Shown piece after piece: positions 52,066 to 61,506 of a stretch of DNA of 64,000 nt. This DNA comes from Galbibacter sp038433465. Lineage in GTDB: Bacteria; Bacteroidota; Bacteroidia; Flavobacteriales; Flavobacteriaceae. The translations under genes and the position numbers were made by a program. The stretch is from NCBI RefSeq assembly GCF_038433465.1, contig NZ_JAESVF010000001.1, forward strand, positions 62,001 to 126,000, read 5' to 3'. Position 1 is the first letter of the stretch; every line of letters begins with the position of its first letter. A model generated the notes under the pieces. It saw only the letters and a list, made by a program, of their open reading frames with translations. It had not been told where the DNA came from and did not search any database.

Positions 52066-54846
52066 TTAACCTCTAGGTGGTGGCGGTCTTCTTCTTCCAC
52101 CACCAGGACCTCCAGGACCAGGTTTTCCTCCAAATCGGTCGAATTTTATACTTAAACTAGCCATAAAGTATTGTGTTAACACCGTACTTTGGTAATCTTG
52201 AATATAATCGGCTCCAGTTGTTCTTGATACGTTATTGTTTTGATTTAATAAATCGTATGCCAAGACTTTAAAAGTAGCTCTTTTATCCAAAAACTGATAC
52301 CCTAAACTCATATTCCAAAACAGCGCATCTTTATCAAAGTCATCGGAAACATTCCCGTTGTAGTTATAATTTATATCGTTACCCCAAACCACATTTTCTG
52401 GCCAATATGTTGTTGTTCTTAACGAAGCCGTATGCGATATAAACTCAATATCTTCAAAGCGCTCAATGTTATACTTGGTATTGTTGTACGAAATATTGTA
52501 CCCTGGCTCGATTTCTAACAACTCTAAATAATTAAAAGTTGTACTAATTCTCGGGCTAACGCTAAATTGTTTTGCAACAAGCTCCTGTCCGTTATTAAAA
52601 CTTACATCTCTACTGTAGTTAACATTCGGGCGGAAATTAAATTTCACCGTATAGGTAGTATCTTTTTTAATTTGCTTGGTATATCCAAGTCCTAAATATG
52701 CGTTGTAATTTCCGTTAACGTTGGTAAAAGTAGTTGTTCTCAATAAATCTTCATCCGTAGTAGTAACACTTACCACTTTATCATCTTGAATTTCTCCTCC
52801 TGCGTACACAAAAATCCCGGTACGCTCACGCCAATTGAAATTATTAAAGTTTAAAGACAGTCGATGCGTTTTAGAAACATCCAAATCTGGATTTCCTTGT
52901 CTAATATTTAGCGGGTTATTGATATTTACAACTGGCTGTAATTGCCCAACCGATGGCACATCGATACTGGTACGGTAATTTACTCGAAAACGCATATTCT
53001 GACTAAATCTGTAAGTCGACGAAGCGTTAAGCAAGAAATTTTCGTAATTCCTTTTAAAAGTACCTTCGTGTAAAAAATCTTTATTGCTGATGTCGGTTAA
53101 AGCATAATCTGCTCCAATTCTCCAACGCCATTTTTCACCATCTCTACGGATGCCAAAAGATGGTGTTTGCTGATTGTTTGTAAACTCAAAATTGGTACTC
53201 AAATCATCATTAAAATCTGTGTAGCCGTCAGAAGAAGCATCAAAATCAAAAACATCGTTTTCATTACGTTGCTTCTTAGTGCTATACCCATAACCAAAAT
53301 CTAAGAAATATTGATTCCCTAGCGGTTGTCTGTACGACAATTCTACATTGTAATTATCGGTTCTGTTGTCGGTAGTTGTAAACTGATTTACATTTTCCAA
53401 ACTTGCATTGTCTCCAAAAACTTCTCGCGTAGATTGAAAATTCGATTCGTTTTCATTTTTATTATTTGCATTCGAAAAAGTAAATCGGATAAACTTCCCA
53501 ATGGAATCCAACTTTTTAAGCACATTTAAATTATTCGAAAAATTCCTTTGTAAACCGTCATCAACTGTTTGTACATCATTACTATTTGATAATTCTCCAT
53601 CTACATTTGTAGAGCTCGTAGCACTTGTATCGAAAGAATTGGTACGCGTTACATTTAATGAAGGTTCCAACGAAATTCGTAAAGTCTCATCGATGTCAAA
53701 CTCTAAATTTGCCGAACCTTTGTTGGAATTGGTCGAACCTTCAAAACGAGATTCGCTATCGGTAAAGAAACTCCCTTCTGGCAATAAATTTTCTCTTGAT
53801 GTTTTCTGATTGTTATAAGAGTCGCTATATGCAAAAAAGTAATTTGCACTCAACTCGTAAGCATCTTTTTCAGCATTGGCATAACTAGCTCCAATGGTTG
53901 AAGAAGTTGTAATTCCTCTTCCGTAGTTATTAACCAATCCATTATCATTTAAAGTAGAATAACCGCCACGAGTATTCCCTACCATGTCATAAATTTCATC
54001 AAAAGAAAACCCAGCGTTATTTATATTATTCGAACTCGCAATAAAACTGATACGCTCTTTGTCTTTAAAATAATTAAGGAGCCCGTTTACTTGATAACGC
54101 TCATCGGTACCGTAGCCCAACGAAGCACGCCCCATATACCCCTTGTTCTTATCTTTTTTAATGGTGATATTGATGGTTTTTGTTTCGCCATCGCCATCGT
54201 CTCCTGTAAATTCTTGCGTTTTAGACTTGGTATCGGAAATTTGGATTTTATCGATAATTTCTTTTGGTAAGCTTTTAGTTGCCACCTTCGGATCATCGCT
54301 AAAAAACACTTGTCCGTTTACCAAAACCTTATTTACTTCTTTTCCGTTTACGGTAATTTTTCCTTCGGTATCTACCTCAACTCCAGGAAGCTTTTTAAGC
54401 ACATCTTCCACATTCGCATCGGGACGCGTTTTAAAAGACCCCGCATTAAACTCCAAGGTATCTCTCGAAATTTTTATAGGAACACGCTCTCCCACAACGC
54501 TCACTCCTTCAAGTTGTTCCGCTTGTATGGTAAGCTTAATATCGCCTAAAGAAATAATGCGCTTGTCAATTGTAATACTTTTCTTTACGGGCGTATATCC
54601 GTTGTAAGTAATAAATAAATTGACCTTTTTTTCTGAAGTATTTAAGTCGAGGTGAAAAATTCCGTCTGGTTCTGAAATTGTGTACGACAACATCGTACTA
54701 TCTTGAACACGTTCGGCATAAATTGTAGAAGCCTCTAAGGGCTCGTTGGTGTTTTGGTCGATTACCCTTCCGGTAATTTCATACTCTTGAGCATACGAGT
54801 AAAAACCAATAATTAGAAATAATAAGCATCCTAATTTTCCTTTCAT
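52066..54846 (-). CDS. Outer-membrane beta-barrel protein, TonB-receptor-like (OMP_b-brl_3 type)
   Basis: 926 residues from the ATG at 54846 (MKGKLGCLLFLIIGFYSYAQ, a signal peptide). The in-frame ATG at 54870 is part of the conserved promoter motif, so it is unlikely to be used. A CarboxypepD_reg-like domain (ITGRVIDQNTNEPLEASTIY) precedes a plug (RPDANVEDVLKKLPGVEVD, VLVNGQVFFSDDPKVATKSL) and the barrel. The C-terminus ends in a Gly/Pro/Arg tail (PGPGGPGGGRRRPPPP) instead of an aromatic residue. The ligand is unknown. It is preceded by the ECF-like promoter shared with the Spy-like gene. Confidence 0.85.
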   Translation of the reverse strand: MKGKLGCLLFLIIGFYSYAQEYEITGRVIDQNTNEPLEASTIYAERVQDSTMLSYTISEPDGIFHLDLNTSEKKVNLFITYNGYTPVKKSITIDKRIISLGDIKLTIQAEQLEGVSVVGERVPIKISRDTLEFNAGSFKTRPDANVEDVLKKLPGVEVDTEGKITVNGKEVNKVLVNGQVFFSDDPKVATKSLPKEIIDKIQISDTKSKTQEFTGDDGDGETKTINITIKKDKNKGYMGRASLGYGTDERYQVNGLLNYFKDKERISFIASSNNINNAGFSFDEIYDMVGNTRGGYSTLNDNGLVNNYGRGITTSSTIGASYANAEKDAYELSANYFFAYSDSYNNQKTSRENLLPEGSFFTDSESRFEGSTNSNKGSANLEFDIDETLRISLEPSLNVTRTNSFDTSATSSTNVDGELSNSNDVQTVDDGLQRNFSNNLNVLKKLDSIGKFIRFTFSNANNKNENESNFQSTREVFGDNASLENVNQFTTTDNRTDNYNVELSYRQPLGNQYFLDFGYGYSTKKQRNENDVFDFDASSDGYTDFNDDLSTNFEFTNNQQTPSFGIRRDGEKWRWRIGADYALTDISNKDFLHEGTFKRNYENFLLNASSTYRFSQNMRFRVNYRTSIDVPSVGQLQPVVNINNPLNIRQGNPDLDVSKTHRLSLNFNNFNWRERTGIFVYAGGEIQDDKVVSVTTTDEDLLRTTTFTNVNGNYNAYLGLGYTKQIKKDTTYTVKFNFRPNVNYSRDVSFNNGQELVAKQFSVSPRISTTFNYLELLEIEPGYNISYNNTKYNIERFEDIEFISHTASLRTTTYWPENVVWGNDINYNYNGNVSDDFDKDALFWNMSLGYQFLDKRATFKVLAYDLLNQNNNVSRTTGADYIQDYQSTVLTQYFMASLSIKFDRFGGKPGPGGPGGGRRRPPPPRG

Positions 54847-54864
54847 TCGGTTGTTTTTTAAGCT

Positions 54865-54905
54865 TGTCATACTCCTAAGACTTTTATTTGTGCTGAAGGT
54901 TTAAC
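54865..54905 (-). promoter_or_regulatory. Putative ECF-type promoter of the outer-membrane barrel gene
   Basis: Minus strand: GTTAAACCTT, 14 bases, then GTCTTAGGAGTATGACA, ending 18 bases before the ATG at 54846. It matches the motif before the Spy-like gene at 45634-45675. Confidence 0.6.
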
Positions 54906-55184
54906 AAGCATCAAAATTTTTGAGGAATTTTGGATCATAAACATTTCTATTGCAGTCCTGCAACTAGAAATAGCTTTAAAAAATAGCATCATAACGTATT
55001 GGTATAGTTTCTTCGAAAATAGAATAAAATCAATACCAATAAACGTATTTTTTACTTTTTAATAATATTTTAACTAGAATTTGAAGGTTTCCTTGTTTCG
55101 AAATGTATAATTACTTAGTATGAAACTCAACTTTATATAAATTCAATTACAAAAAAGTAACAATTGATTTTTTTCAATAATTGA
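54906..55184. other. Non-coding gap between the barrel gene promoter and repeat C
   Basis: A+T-rich, no gene seen. It holds a small perfect palindrome TTGCAG-TC-CTGCAA at 54950-54963 and a loose inverted repeat TATTGGTAT / ATACCAATA around 54997-55042. Neither has an obvious role. Confidence 0.4.
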
Positions 55185-55360
55185 CTTTCATTTTTGTCTT
55201 GACACAAAAACGAAACAAAAAAGTCAAGACTGATTAAAAAAGTATAAGAAAATCTACGGAAACTACCTCCACAGATAAAAAGAACTCGCTACGCTCAAAC
55301 AGCTTTTTATCTTTCACCCAACACTGCTTCCTTGATTTTCAACACTTTTTAAATAGGTCA
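55185..55360 (+). repeat. Intergenic structured repeat, copy C
   Basis: Carries the GTCTTGAC/GTCAAGAC and GATAAAAAG/CTTTTTATC hairpins and the outer stem AAAAAGT/ACTTTTT with AATC/GATT and GGAA/TTCC. The upstream extension is diverged. The loop-side sequence is a little changed (ACCCAACACTGC for CCCCACGCTGC). Both flanking genes are on the minus strand; the repeat is again in plus orientation. Confidence 0.9.
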
Positions 55361-55398
55361 GTTTGAAGGAAACTAGATTATTTAATTTAAAACAGTCT

Positions 55399-56703
55399 TT
55401 ATTTTTTTCTGAAATAAACCTGTACAGGAACACCGTTAAAATCGAAGTTTTCTCGAAGTTTGTTTTCAATAAAACGTCTATATGGTTCTTTTACATATTG
55501 CGGTAAATTGGCAAAAAATGCAAACTGAGGTGTTGGTGTTGGCAATTGTGTACAGAATTTCACTTTTACATACTTTCCTTTATGAGAAGGTGGTGGAGTG
55601 TTCTCGATAATTGGCAACATAGTATCATTCAACTTTGAAGTTGTGATACGTTTTGTTTTGTTATTGTAAACCTCAACAGCCGTTTCAATTGCTTTAAAAA
55701 TACGTTGTTTTGACAAGGCTGAAATAAACACAATTGGCACATCGGTAAAAGGTTCGATTTGCTTACGAATGTAGGCTTCAAACTTTTTAACTGTATGTGT
55801 ATCTTTATCTACTAAATCCCATTTATTGACCAAAATTACAATCCCTTTTCGGTTTCTTTCGGCTAACCAAAAAATATTTAAATCTTGACCTTCAAAACCA
55901 CGAGTAGCATCGAGTACCAACAAACAAACATCGGAATGTTCGATAGCACGCACCGAACGCATTACGGTATAAAATTCTAAATCTTCTTTTACTTTAGCTT
56001 TTCTTCTAATTCCGGCGGTATCAACCAAATTAAATTCAAAACCAAAACGGTTGTATTTCGTATCAACACTATCGCGAGTTGTACCCGCAATATCGGTTAC
56101 AATGTATCTATCTTCACCTAAAAGTGCATTTATAAAAGACGATTTCCCAGCATTTGGACGTCCAACAACGGCAAATCTTGGCAACTCTTCTTCTACCACT
56201 CCAGTATCTTCCGGTAAACTTTCAACAACAGCATCCAATAATTCTCCCGTTCCACTTCCGTTGATACTAGATATGGTGTAATATTCTCCTAAACCTAAAG
56301 CGTAAAACTCTACAGCATCGGCTTCTCTAAGCGCGCTATCAACTTTATTTACCGCTAAAAAAGTAGGTTTATTTACTTGACGTAATAACTGCGCTACCTC
56401 CTCATCCATTCCTGTAACTCCTGTAGCTACATCAACCACAAAAATAATTACATCGGCTTCATCGATGGCAAGTTCTACTTGTTTATCTATTTCTTTTTCA
56501 AAAATATCGTCACTTCCAACAACATATCCTCCAGTATCGATTAACGAAAATTCTCTTCCGTTCCAATCCGATTTTCCGTAATGACGATCGCGAGTAACAC
56601 CACTTATTTCATCTACAATAGCATCTCTTCTTTTTATCATTCGATTAAAAAGTGTCGACTTTCCTACATTTGGTCTTCCTACTATGGCTACAATGGCACT
56701 CAT
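55399..56703 (-). CDS. der: Ribosome biogenesis GTPase Der (EngA), double G domain
   Basis: 434 residues from the ATG at 56703 (MSAIVAIVGRPNVGKST), the normal Der start; the frame extends 19 codons upstream but the promoter box at 56722-56729 lies inside that extension. Two GTPase domains with G1 GRPNVGKS and GRPNAGKS, G3 DTGG and DTAG, and G4 NKVD and NKWD precede the C-terminal KH-like domain (PPPSHKGKYVKVKFCTQ). It assists 50S subunit assembly. Confidence 0.96.
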   Translation of the reverse strand: MSAIVAIVGRPNVGKSTLFNRMIKRRDAIVDEISGVTRDRHYGKSDWNGREFSLIDTGGYVVGSDDIFEKEIDKQVELAIDEADVIIFVVDVATGVTGMDEEVAQLLRQVNKPTFLAVNKVDSALREADAVEFYALGLGEYYTISSINGSGTGELLDAVVESLPEDTGVVEEELPRFAVVGRPNAGKSSFINALLGEDRYIVTDIAGTTRDSVDTKYNRFGFEFNLVDTAGIRRKAKVKEDLEFYTVMRSVRAIEHSDVCLLVLDATRGFEGQDLNIFWLAERNRKGIVILVNKWDLVDKDTHTVKKFEAYIRKQIEPFTDVPIVFISALSKQRIFKAIETAVEVYNNKTKRITTSKLNDTMLPIIENTPPPSHKGKYVKVKFCTQLPTPTPQFAFFANLPQYVKEPYRRFIENKLRENFDFNGVPVQVYFRKK

Positions 56704-56721
56704 ACTTAAATTTTTATGGCG

Positions 56722-56729
56722 CAAAGGTA
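56722..56729 (-). promoter_or_regulatory. -7 promoter box for der (TACCTTTG on minus strand)
   Basis: A perfect TAnnTTTG match on the minus strand 18 bases before the ATG at 56703. It fixes the start at 56703 rather than 56760. Confidence 0.6.
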
Positions 56730-56817
56730 ATTCTATTTTTTTAGTTTTAACAATGCACAAGCACTAATAAAGTTTAGAATATTAATCTGCTAAAAAATCT
56801 ACATTTTTAAAATAAGA

Positions 56818-56851
56818 AAAGGCTGCCTAAAATATTTAGACAACCTCTTCT
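56818..56851 (-). terminator. Terminator after the choice-of-anchor I gene
   Basis: On the minus strand AGGTTGTCTAAA and TTTAGGCAGCCTTTT pair with G.U wobbles and a 4-base loop, ending in T. It looks like a short-loop version of the long-stem terminators elsewhere in the window. Confidence 0.75.
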
Positions 56852-56877
56852 ACGGAATTAAAACTAATTTAAAAATC

Positions 56878-58398
56878 TTAATTATTCTGATAGATACTGA
56901 TTGTTCCGCTAGCCTCATTGGTTACCACAAGCAAAGCTTTTTCCGACGGACTGTCTTCCGCGCTTATAGCAAGTACACCCTCTGGGGCATCGTCTCCAGA
57001 TCTACTTAAAATCTGTATAAATTCTGGTGCTGTAGGAATACTTATGTCGTACACCATTACCTGGCTGTTTCTTTCTAATCCTACAAATAAGATAGTGCGT
57101 TCTCCCATTTGCAACACTTCTACAGATTCTGGCTCGGCTCCTTTATCGTCACTTCTTCCGTCCACTTCTCCTTCATCTGCATTAAAACTTTCTGGAGTGA
57201 ACTCCAATACTTTTGCAGCAATATCGCTTCCACTATCGTGCACTAAGGTTCCATTTTCAGACCAAATCGTAAAAGAACGTGCTCCGTAGGCATACAATTC
57301 GTCAAAATCGCCATCACCATCGGTGTCTCCTAATGTTGTAGTAATTTTTAATCTTCCTAGGTTTTCATCCTCTTGAAACATTTCAAAATCTGGAAACGCA
57401 AGTGGATCTAGTGTAATATCTTTTATTCTTTCTTCTTCTGAAAAAGCATCGTAATCTCTAGCATCTCCTTCGTTGGCAGTAATTACATAAGAAGCACCAT
57501 CGATAGCTACATGTTTAATAGCATCTGGCATAAAAACTCCTTTTACTGGCCAGTTTTTTAGTTCGGTAACATCATCTTTATTACTTGCATCTAGTGCATT
57601 TTCTGCTAGTGAATGGTCTTTAAACCCTAACGGATAAATAGCTTCGATTTGCTTTGATTGTAAATTTACTTTGGCAATTCCATTATTTTCTTGAAGTGTA
57701 ACCCACGCAGTTTTAGAATCGTCCGAGATTGCTACATATTCTGGTTCGATGTCTTGAGCTAAACTTGCCCCTGGACCAAAAACTCTAAATCCGTTACTCG
57801 ATAAAGTCGCTTGCTGACTCTCAAAGGCGTCGAACGTAAGTGTTGACACATTTCCTGATGCAACTTCAATAATACTGATGCTCCCTTTTGGGTCTACCAA
57901 ATAATCAGAACTTGGCTCTCCTTCATCGGCAGTTACTAAGTATTTTCCGTCAGGAGAAAATAAAACCATATCTGGCAAAGCTCCAACTGTATAAGTGTTT
58001 TGTAATGCTTGCGTATCGGTATTGTAAACAAGAACGCTCCCGTTAGCCTGCTTATTACTTGCCTCTACGGCAATTGCCAACATATCTCCATAAACCGACA
58101 CACTATTTGGTGTCCCGATAGCACTTACATCGATTATATCTAATTGCGTTGGAGAGGAAAGATCCGACAAATCGAACACCATTACGGCATCCATATCTGG
58201 ATTTACAGTAAATAATTTTTTGGTGTTTGCATCGAATGCAGAGATTTCGGTAGTTCCTCCAGCGTTGATAACAGATAAGTGTTGAAAATTAACTTCTGTA
58301 GTACCTGGAATTTCTACTACAGAACCATCGTCGTCACTTTGACATGCAGTTAGCACTATTGCCAACATTGCAATAGCAGGGATTAATCTTAGTTTCAT
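56878..58398 (-). CDS. Choice-of-anchor I family beta-propeller lipoprotein
   Basis: 506 residues. The lipoprotein signal is LTACQSDD (Cys at residue 19). A seven-bladed propeller-like repeat carries the family's landmarks: FTVNPDMDAVMVFDLSDLSSP, NSVSVYGDMLAIAVEAS, VTADEGEPSSDYLVDPKGSISIIEV, AWVTLQENNGIAKVNL, ANEGDARDYDAF and the late GDAPEGVLAISAEDSP. Close relatives are annotated as choice-of-anchor I proteins, sometimes fused to phosphatases. The role is unknown; probably surface-exposed. It is a single-gene unit. Confidence 0.88.
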   Translation of the reverse strand: MKLRLIPAIAMLAIVLTACQSDDDGSVVEIPGTTEVNFQHLSVINAGGTTEISAFDANTKKLFTVNPDMDAVMVFDLSDLSSPTQLDIIDVSAIGTPNSVSVYGDMLAIAVEASNKQANGSVLVYNTDTQALQNTYTVGALPDMVLFSPDGKYLVTADEGEPSSDYLVDPKGSISIIEVASGNVSTLTFDAFESQQATLSSNGFRVFGPGASLAQDIEPEYVAISDDSKTAWVTLQENNGIAKVNLQSKQIEAIYPLGFKDHSLAENALDASNKDDVTELKNWPVKGVFMPDAIKHVAIDGASYVITANEGDARDYDAFSEEERIKDITLDPLAFPDFEMFQEDENLGRLKITTTLGDTDGDGDFDELYAYGARSFTIWSENGTLVHDSGSDIAAKVLEFTPESFNADEGEVDGRSDDKGAEPESVEVLQMGERTILFVGLERNSQVMVYDISIPTAPEFIQILSRSGDDAPEGVLAISAEDSPSEKALLVVTNEASGTISIYQNN

Positions 58399-58522
58399 TG
58401 GTTAGATTTTTGTTGACTCCAAAGAAACTAAAGCTGCTTTAAGTTAGTGTTACTGGATTTGGAAACTTATGTTACTTATTCGTTGCAACGTAAAGTTATT
58501 GTTACTCGATTTACGGCAGTAC

Positions 58523-59410
58523 TTATTTCTGGTTATATCCAAAACGTTTTAACTGGTTTTGGTTTGAGCGCCAGTTTTTATTAACCTTTACATAAATTTC
58601 GATATGTACTTGTTTCCCAAAAAACTGCTCTAAATCTTTTCGAGCTTGAATTCCAACTTTTTTCAAAGCGGCTCCTTTATGCCCGATAATAATTCCCTTT
58701 TGGGTGTCTCGCTCTACCATAATAACTGAGCGAATACGAATAATATCTTCATCTTCAAGAAATTCTTCAGTTTCTACCTCTACAGCATACGGAATTTCTT
58801 TTTTGTAGTTGATTAATATTTTTTCTCGAACTGTTTCATTTACAAAGAAACGTTCGGGTTTATCGGTAATTTGGTCTTTCGGATAAAAAGGAGGAGATAC
58901 AGGAAGCAACTCTAAAATTCGGTTAAAAACAGTATCGATATTAAAATTTGTCAATGCTGAAATTGGATATATTTCGGCGTTTGGCACTTTCTCACTCCAC
59001 CATTGCACTTGGTCTTCCAAAACTTCCTGCGAAGAGATATCAATTTTATTCAGCAGTAATAAAACAGGTAGCTTTGAATTGGTTATTTTATTGAAGAAAG
59101 CTTCGTCTTTAAGTTCCTTCTCACCAATTTCAACCATATAAATAAGGACATCGGCATCTTCAAAAGCCGATTTCACAAAATCCATCATGGAAGCCTGAAG
59201 CTCGTATGCAGGTTTGATAATTCCGGGAGTATCAGAAAATACAATCTGAAAATCATCACCATTAAAAATTCCGAAAATACGATGACGAGTAGTTTGTGCT
59301 TTTGAGGTGATAATTGATAATTTCTCACCAATAAAAGCATTCATCAATGTAGATTTTCCAACGTTTGGATTTCCTATTATATTTACAAATCCTGCCTTAT
59401 GCTGCTCCAT
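58523..59410 (-). CDS. era: GTPase Era
   Basis: 295 residues. G1 GNPNVGKS, G2-G3 TTRHRIFGIFNGDDFQIVFSDTPGI, G4 NKID and G5 ISAL define the Era G domain. The C-terminal KH domain has REKILINYKKEIPYAVEVE and IIGHKGAALKKVGIQARKDLEQFFGKQVHIEI. It binds the 3' end of 16S rRNA during 30S assembly. It overlaps the AGCS gene's 3' end by 14 bases, so the two are coupled. Confidence 0.96.
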   Translation of the reverse strand: MEQHKAGFVNIIGNPNVGKSTLMNAFIGEKLSIITSKAQTTRHRIFGIFNGDDFQIVFSDTPGIIKPAYELQASMMDFVKSAFEDADVLIYMVEIGEKELKDEAFFNKITNSKLPVLLLLNKIDISSQEVLEDQVQWWSEKVPNAEIYPISALTNFNIDTVFNRILELLPVSPPFYPKDQITDKPERFFVNETVREKILINYKKEIPYAVEVETEEFLEDEDIIRIRSVIMVERDTQKGIIIGHKGAALKKVGIQARKDLEQFFGKQVHIEIYVKVNKNWRSNQNQLKRFGYNQK

Positions 59411-60764
59411 CTTTTATCTTTTTTACATACAACTTCATTGATTTGTTAACTTTTGGCGCCAAGTAAATAACGGCTATCATATTTGGAATACACATAAGCG
59501 CGTAAGCCAAATCTATTAAGTTAATAACAACTCCAACAGAAGTAATTGCTGCAAAGGTAATGGTTGCTACGTAATAAACATTAAAAAGCTTCCCGATTTT
59601 AACATTGGTAAGGAAGGTTAAGCATTTTGTACCGTAATACGAGTATGTAAATAAGGTTGACATGGCAAAAGCTGCTACGATAAGCATAAGCAGAACATCT
59701 CCATAACCAAACAACGATTTATCGAAAGCCAACAAAGTCATTGCAATACCATTACTTTCGGCCTCCAAATATGCTCCGCTAATAATTATGGTAAGCGCTG
59801 TAAGCGTACAAACAATAATAGTATCGATAAATGGTCCTAACATGGCGACCAAACCTTCTTGAACGGGCTCGTTGGTTTTAGACTCTCCATGATACATTGG
59901 AGCACTTCCCAAACCAGATTCGTTTGAAAACACTGCCCTTCTCACACCCAAAATAACCAAGCCCCAAAAGCCTCCTTTAATTGCAGTTTCGAAATTAAAA
60001 GCTTCTTCAAAAATAAGTTTAAATGATGGGATAATACCACTTAAATTGGTAAACATGATAACCAAAACAGCTATAAAATACAATGCCACCATAAAAGGAA
60101 CAATAGCGGTTGCCACTTTAGCAATTTTTTTGAGTCCGCCGAAAATAACCAACGACGTTACTATTGAAAGTGTAAATCCTATGATTAATTTCCAATTAAA
60201 ATCTCCTAAAGCGGCGATATTTACATCTGGATTTACAACAGTCATAAAAGTTTGTGTAAACTGGTTTACTGTAAACACGCCTAAAAATCCTACCAAACCA
60301 GCAATCGAAAAGAAAATAGCTAGCGGTTTTCCTTTAGGTCCAATTCCTTTTGTAATATAGTGCATCGGTCCGGATTCGATTTTTCCAGTTTCATCAATCG
60401 TACGAAACATTACAGCCAAGCTACACGAATAAAATTTAATAACCATTCCGATAATTGCTGTGAGCCACATCCAAAAAACAACGCCTGGTCCGCCTTGATA
60501 AATAGCAATTGCAACTCCAGAAATATTTCCCAATCCCACAGTTGCCGCAACAGCCGATGACAAAGCTTGTAAGTGACTAATCTCCCCTGGATCGTTTGGA
60601 TCGTCGTGCTTACCACTCACCACCTCAATAGCATGTTTAAACATACGGTAAGGTTTTAGCTTTGAATAGATCAATAAAAACAGTCCTCCTCCAACAACAA
60701 AGAAGAGCATTGCCCATTCGGCATACGGAATGAGTGCGCTTATAGCATCGTTAATTTTATTCAT
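59397..60764 (-). CDS. Alanine/glycine:cation symporter (AGCS) family protein
   Basis: 455 residues with about 10-11 membrane segments. The family blocks are ALSSAVAATVGLGNISGVAIAI, GPGVVFWMWLTAIIGMVIKF, GPMHYITKGIG and the cytoplasmic-gate motif RRAVFSNESGLGSAP. AGCS transporters take up alanine or glycine with Na+ or H+. The start at 60764 is the first Met of the frame and follows a short A/T leader. Its stop overlaps the era start by 14 bases. Confidence 0.93.
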   Translation of the reverse strand: MNKINDAISALIPYAEWAMLFFVVGGGLFLLIYSKLKPYRMFKHAIEVVSGKHDDPNDPGEISHLQALSSAVAATVGLGNISGVAIAIYQGGPGVVFWMWLTAIIGMVIKFYSCSLAVMFRTIDETGKIESGPMHYITKGIGPKGKPLAIFFSIAGLVGFLGVFTVNQFTQTFMTVVNPDVNIAALGDFNWKLIIGFTLSIVTSLVIFGGLKKIAKVATAIVPFMVALYFIAVLVIMFTNLSGIIPSFKLIFEEAFNFETAIKGGFWGLVILGVRRAVFSNESGLGSAPMYHGESKTNEPVQEGLVAMLGPFIDTIIVCTLTALTIIISGAYLEAESNGIAMTLLAFDKSLFGYGDVLLMLIVAAFAMSTLFTYSYYGTKCLTFLTNVKIGKLFNVYYVATITFAAITSVGVVINLIDLAYALMCIPNMIAVIYLAPKVNKSMKLYVKKIKDGAA

Positions 60765-60847
60765 AAAAACTAAAGTAACTAAATCCTTGCAGTGGCGAAA
60801 GAAAAAAGGGAAAAAGAAAAAAAAATAAAATTATTTCTACTTTATCC

Positions 60848-60877
60848 TTGCAGATGTATAAAAACGTTGTATATTTG
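60848..60877 (+). promoter_or_regulatory. Full -33/-7 promoter for the initiator tRNA
   Basis: TTG at 60848-60850, 19 bases, then TATATTTG at 60870-60877: both Bacteroidota elements at canonical spacing. Transcription would start about 6-8 bases before the tRNA. Confidence 0.75.
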
Positions 60878-60890
60878 CACTCGCAAACAT

Positions 60891-60963
<73 letters not shown>

Positions 60964-60967
60964 CGAA

Positions 60968-60998
60968 GAAAAAGCCTTTCAATCGAAAGGCTTTTTTT
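60968..60998 (+). terminator. Terminator after tRNA-fMet
   Basis: AAAAAGCCTTTC and GAAAGGCTTTTT form a 12-bp stem with a 4-base loop and a T-run, 5 bases after the tRNA. Confidence 0.88.
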
Positions 60999-61037
60999 AT
61001 GGATCAATTTTACACATCTTTGCAAAAACTCCATTGC

Positions 61038-61502
61038 ATGCAAATAGACAATCTAGAACAAGGATATTTTGGAATTGGAATTCAAAACGGAAAAACTCCT
61101 GAGAATTTAGGTGTGTTATGGCGTTCTGCTCAAAACTTAGGTGCTAGTTTTATTTTTACTATCGGAAATCGATACCACAAACAAGCGTGCGATACCCACA
61201 AAGCTGTTGGCGCGATGCCATATTTCCATTACGATACTTTTGAAGATTTCTACAAACACCTTCCAAAAAGTGCTTTATTAATTGGTGTAGAATTAACAGA
61301 TGAAGCCGAACTCTTATCGGATTTCCAACATCCGAGACGTGCTGTATATTTATTAGGCGCAGAAGACCACGGACTAAGCAACGAAGCAATTGAAAAATCT
61401 CACAAGCTTATAAAATTTCAATCGACATTCAGTTTAAATGTAGCAGTTGCAGGCAGTATTGTTATGTATGACCGCTCTGTAAAAGGTACAGTTATTTATT
61501 AA
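61038..61502 (+). CDS. SpoU/TrmH-family RNA 2'-O-methyltransferase
   Basis: 154 residues from the ATG at 61038 (MQIDNLEQGYFGIGI); the frame reaches back to 60999 inside the tRNA terminator, so the later Met is better. SpoU motif 1 NLGVLWRSAQNLGASFIFTIG, motif 2 LLGAEDHGLSNEAI and motif 3 SLNVAVAGSIVMYDR are present, without the N-terminal domain of RlmB. It should methylate a tRNA or rRNA ribose; the target is unclear, though single-domain TrmH/TrmL-type enzymes act on tRNA. It directly follows an initiator tRNA gene. Confidence 0.88.
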   Translation: MQIDNLEQGYFGIGIQNGKTPENLGVLWRSAQNLGASFIFTIGNRYHKQACDTHKAVGAMPYFHYDTFEDFYKHLPKSALLIGVELTDEAELLSDFQHPRRAVYLLGAEDHGLSNEAIEKSHKLIKFQSTFSLNVAVAGSIVMYDRSVKGTVIY

Positions 61503-61506
61503 CTTA

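Noticed and set aside
54847..54870. Upstream ATG at 54870 as the start of the barrel gene
   Set aside because: It lies within the conserved promoter motif; the ATG at 54846 gives a proper signal peptide.
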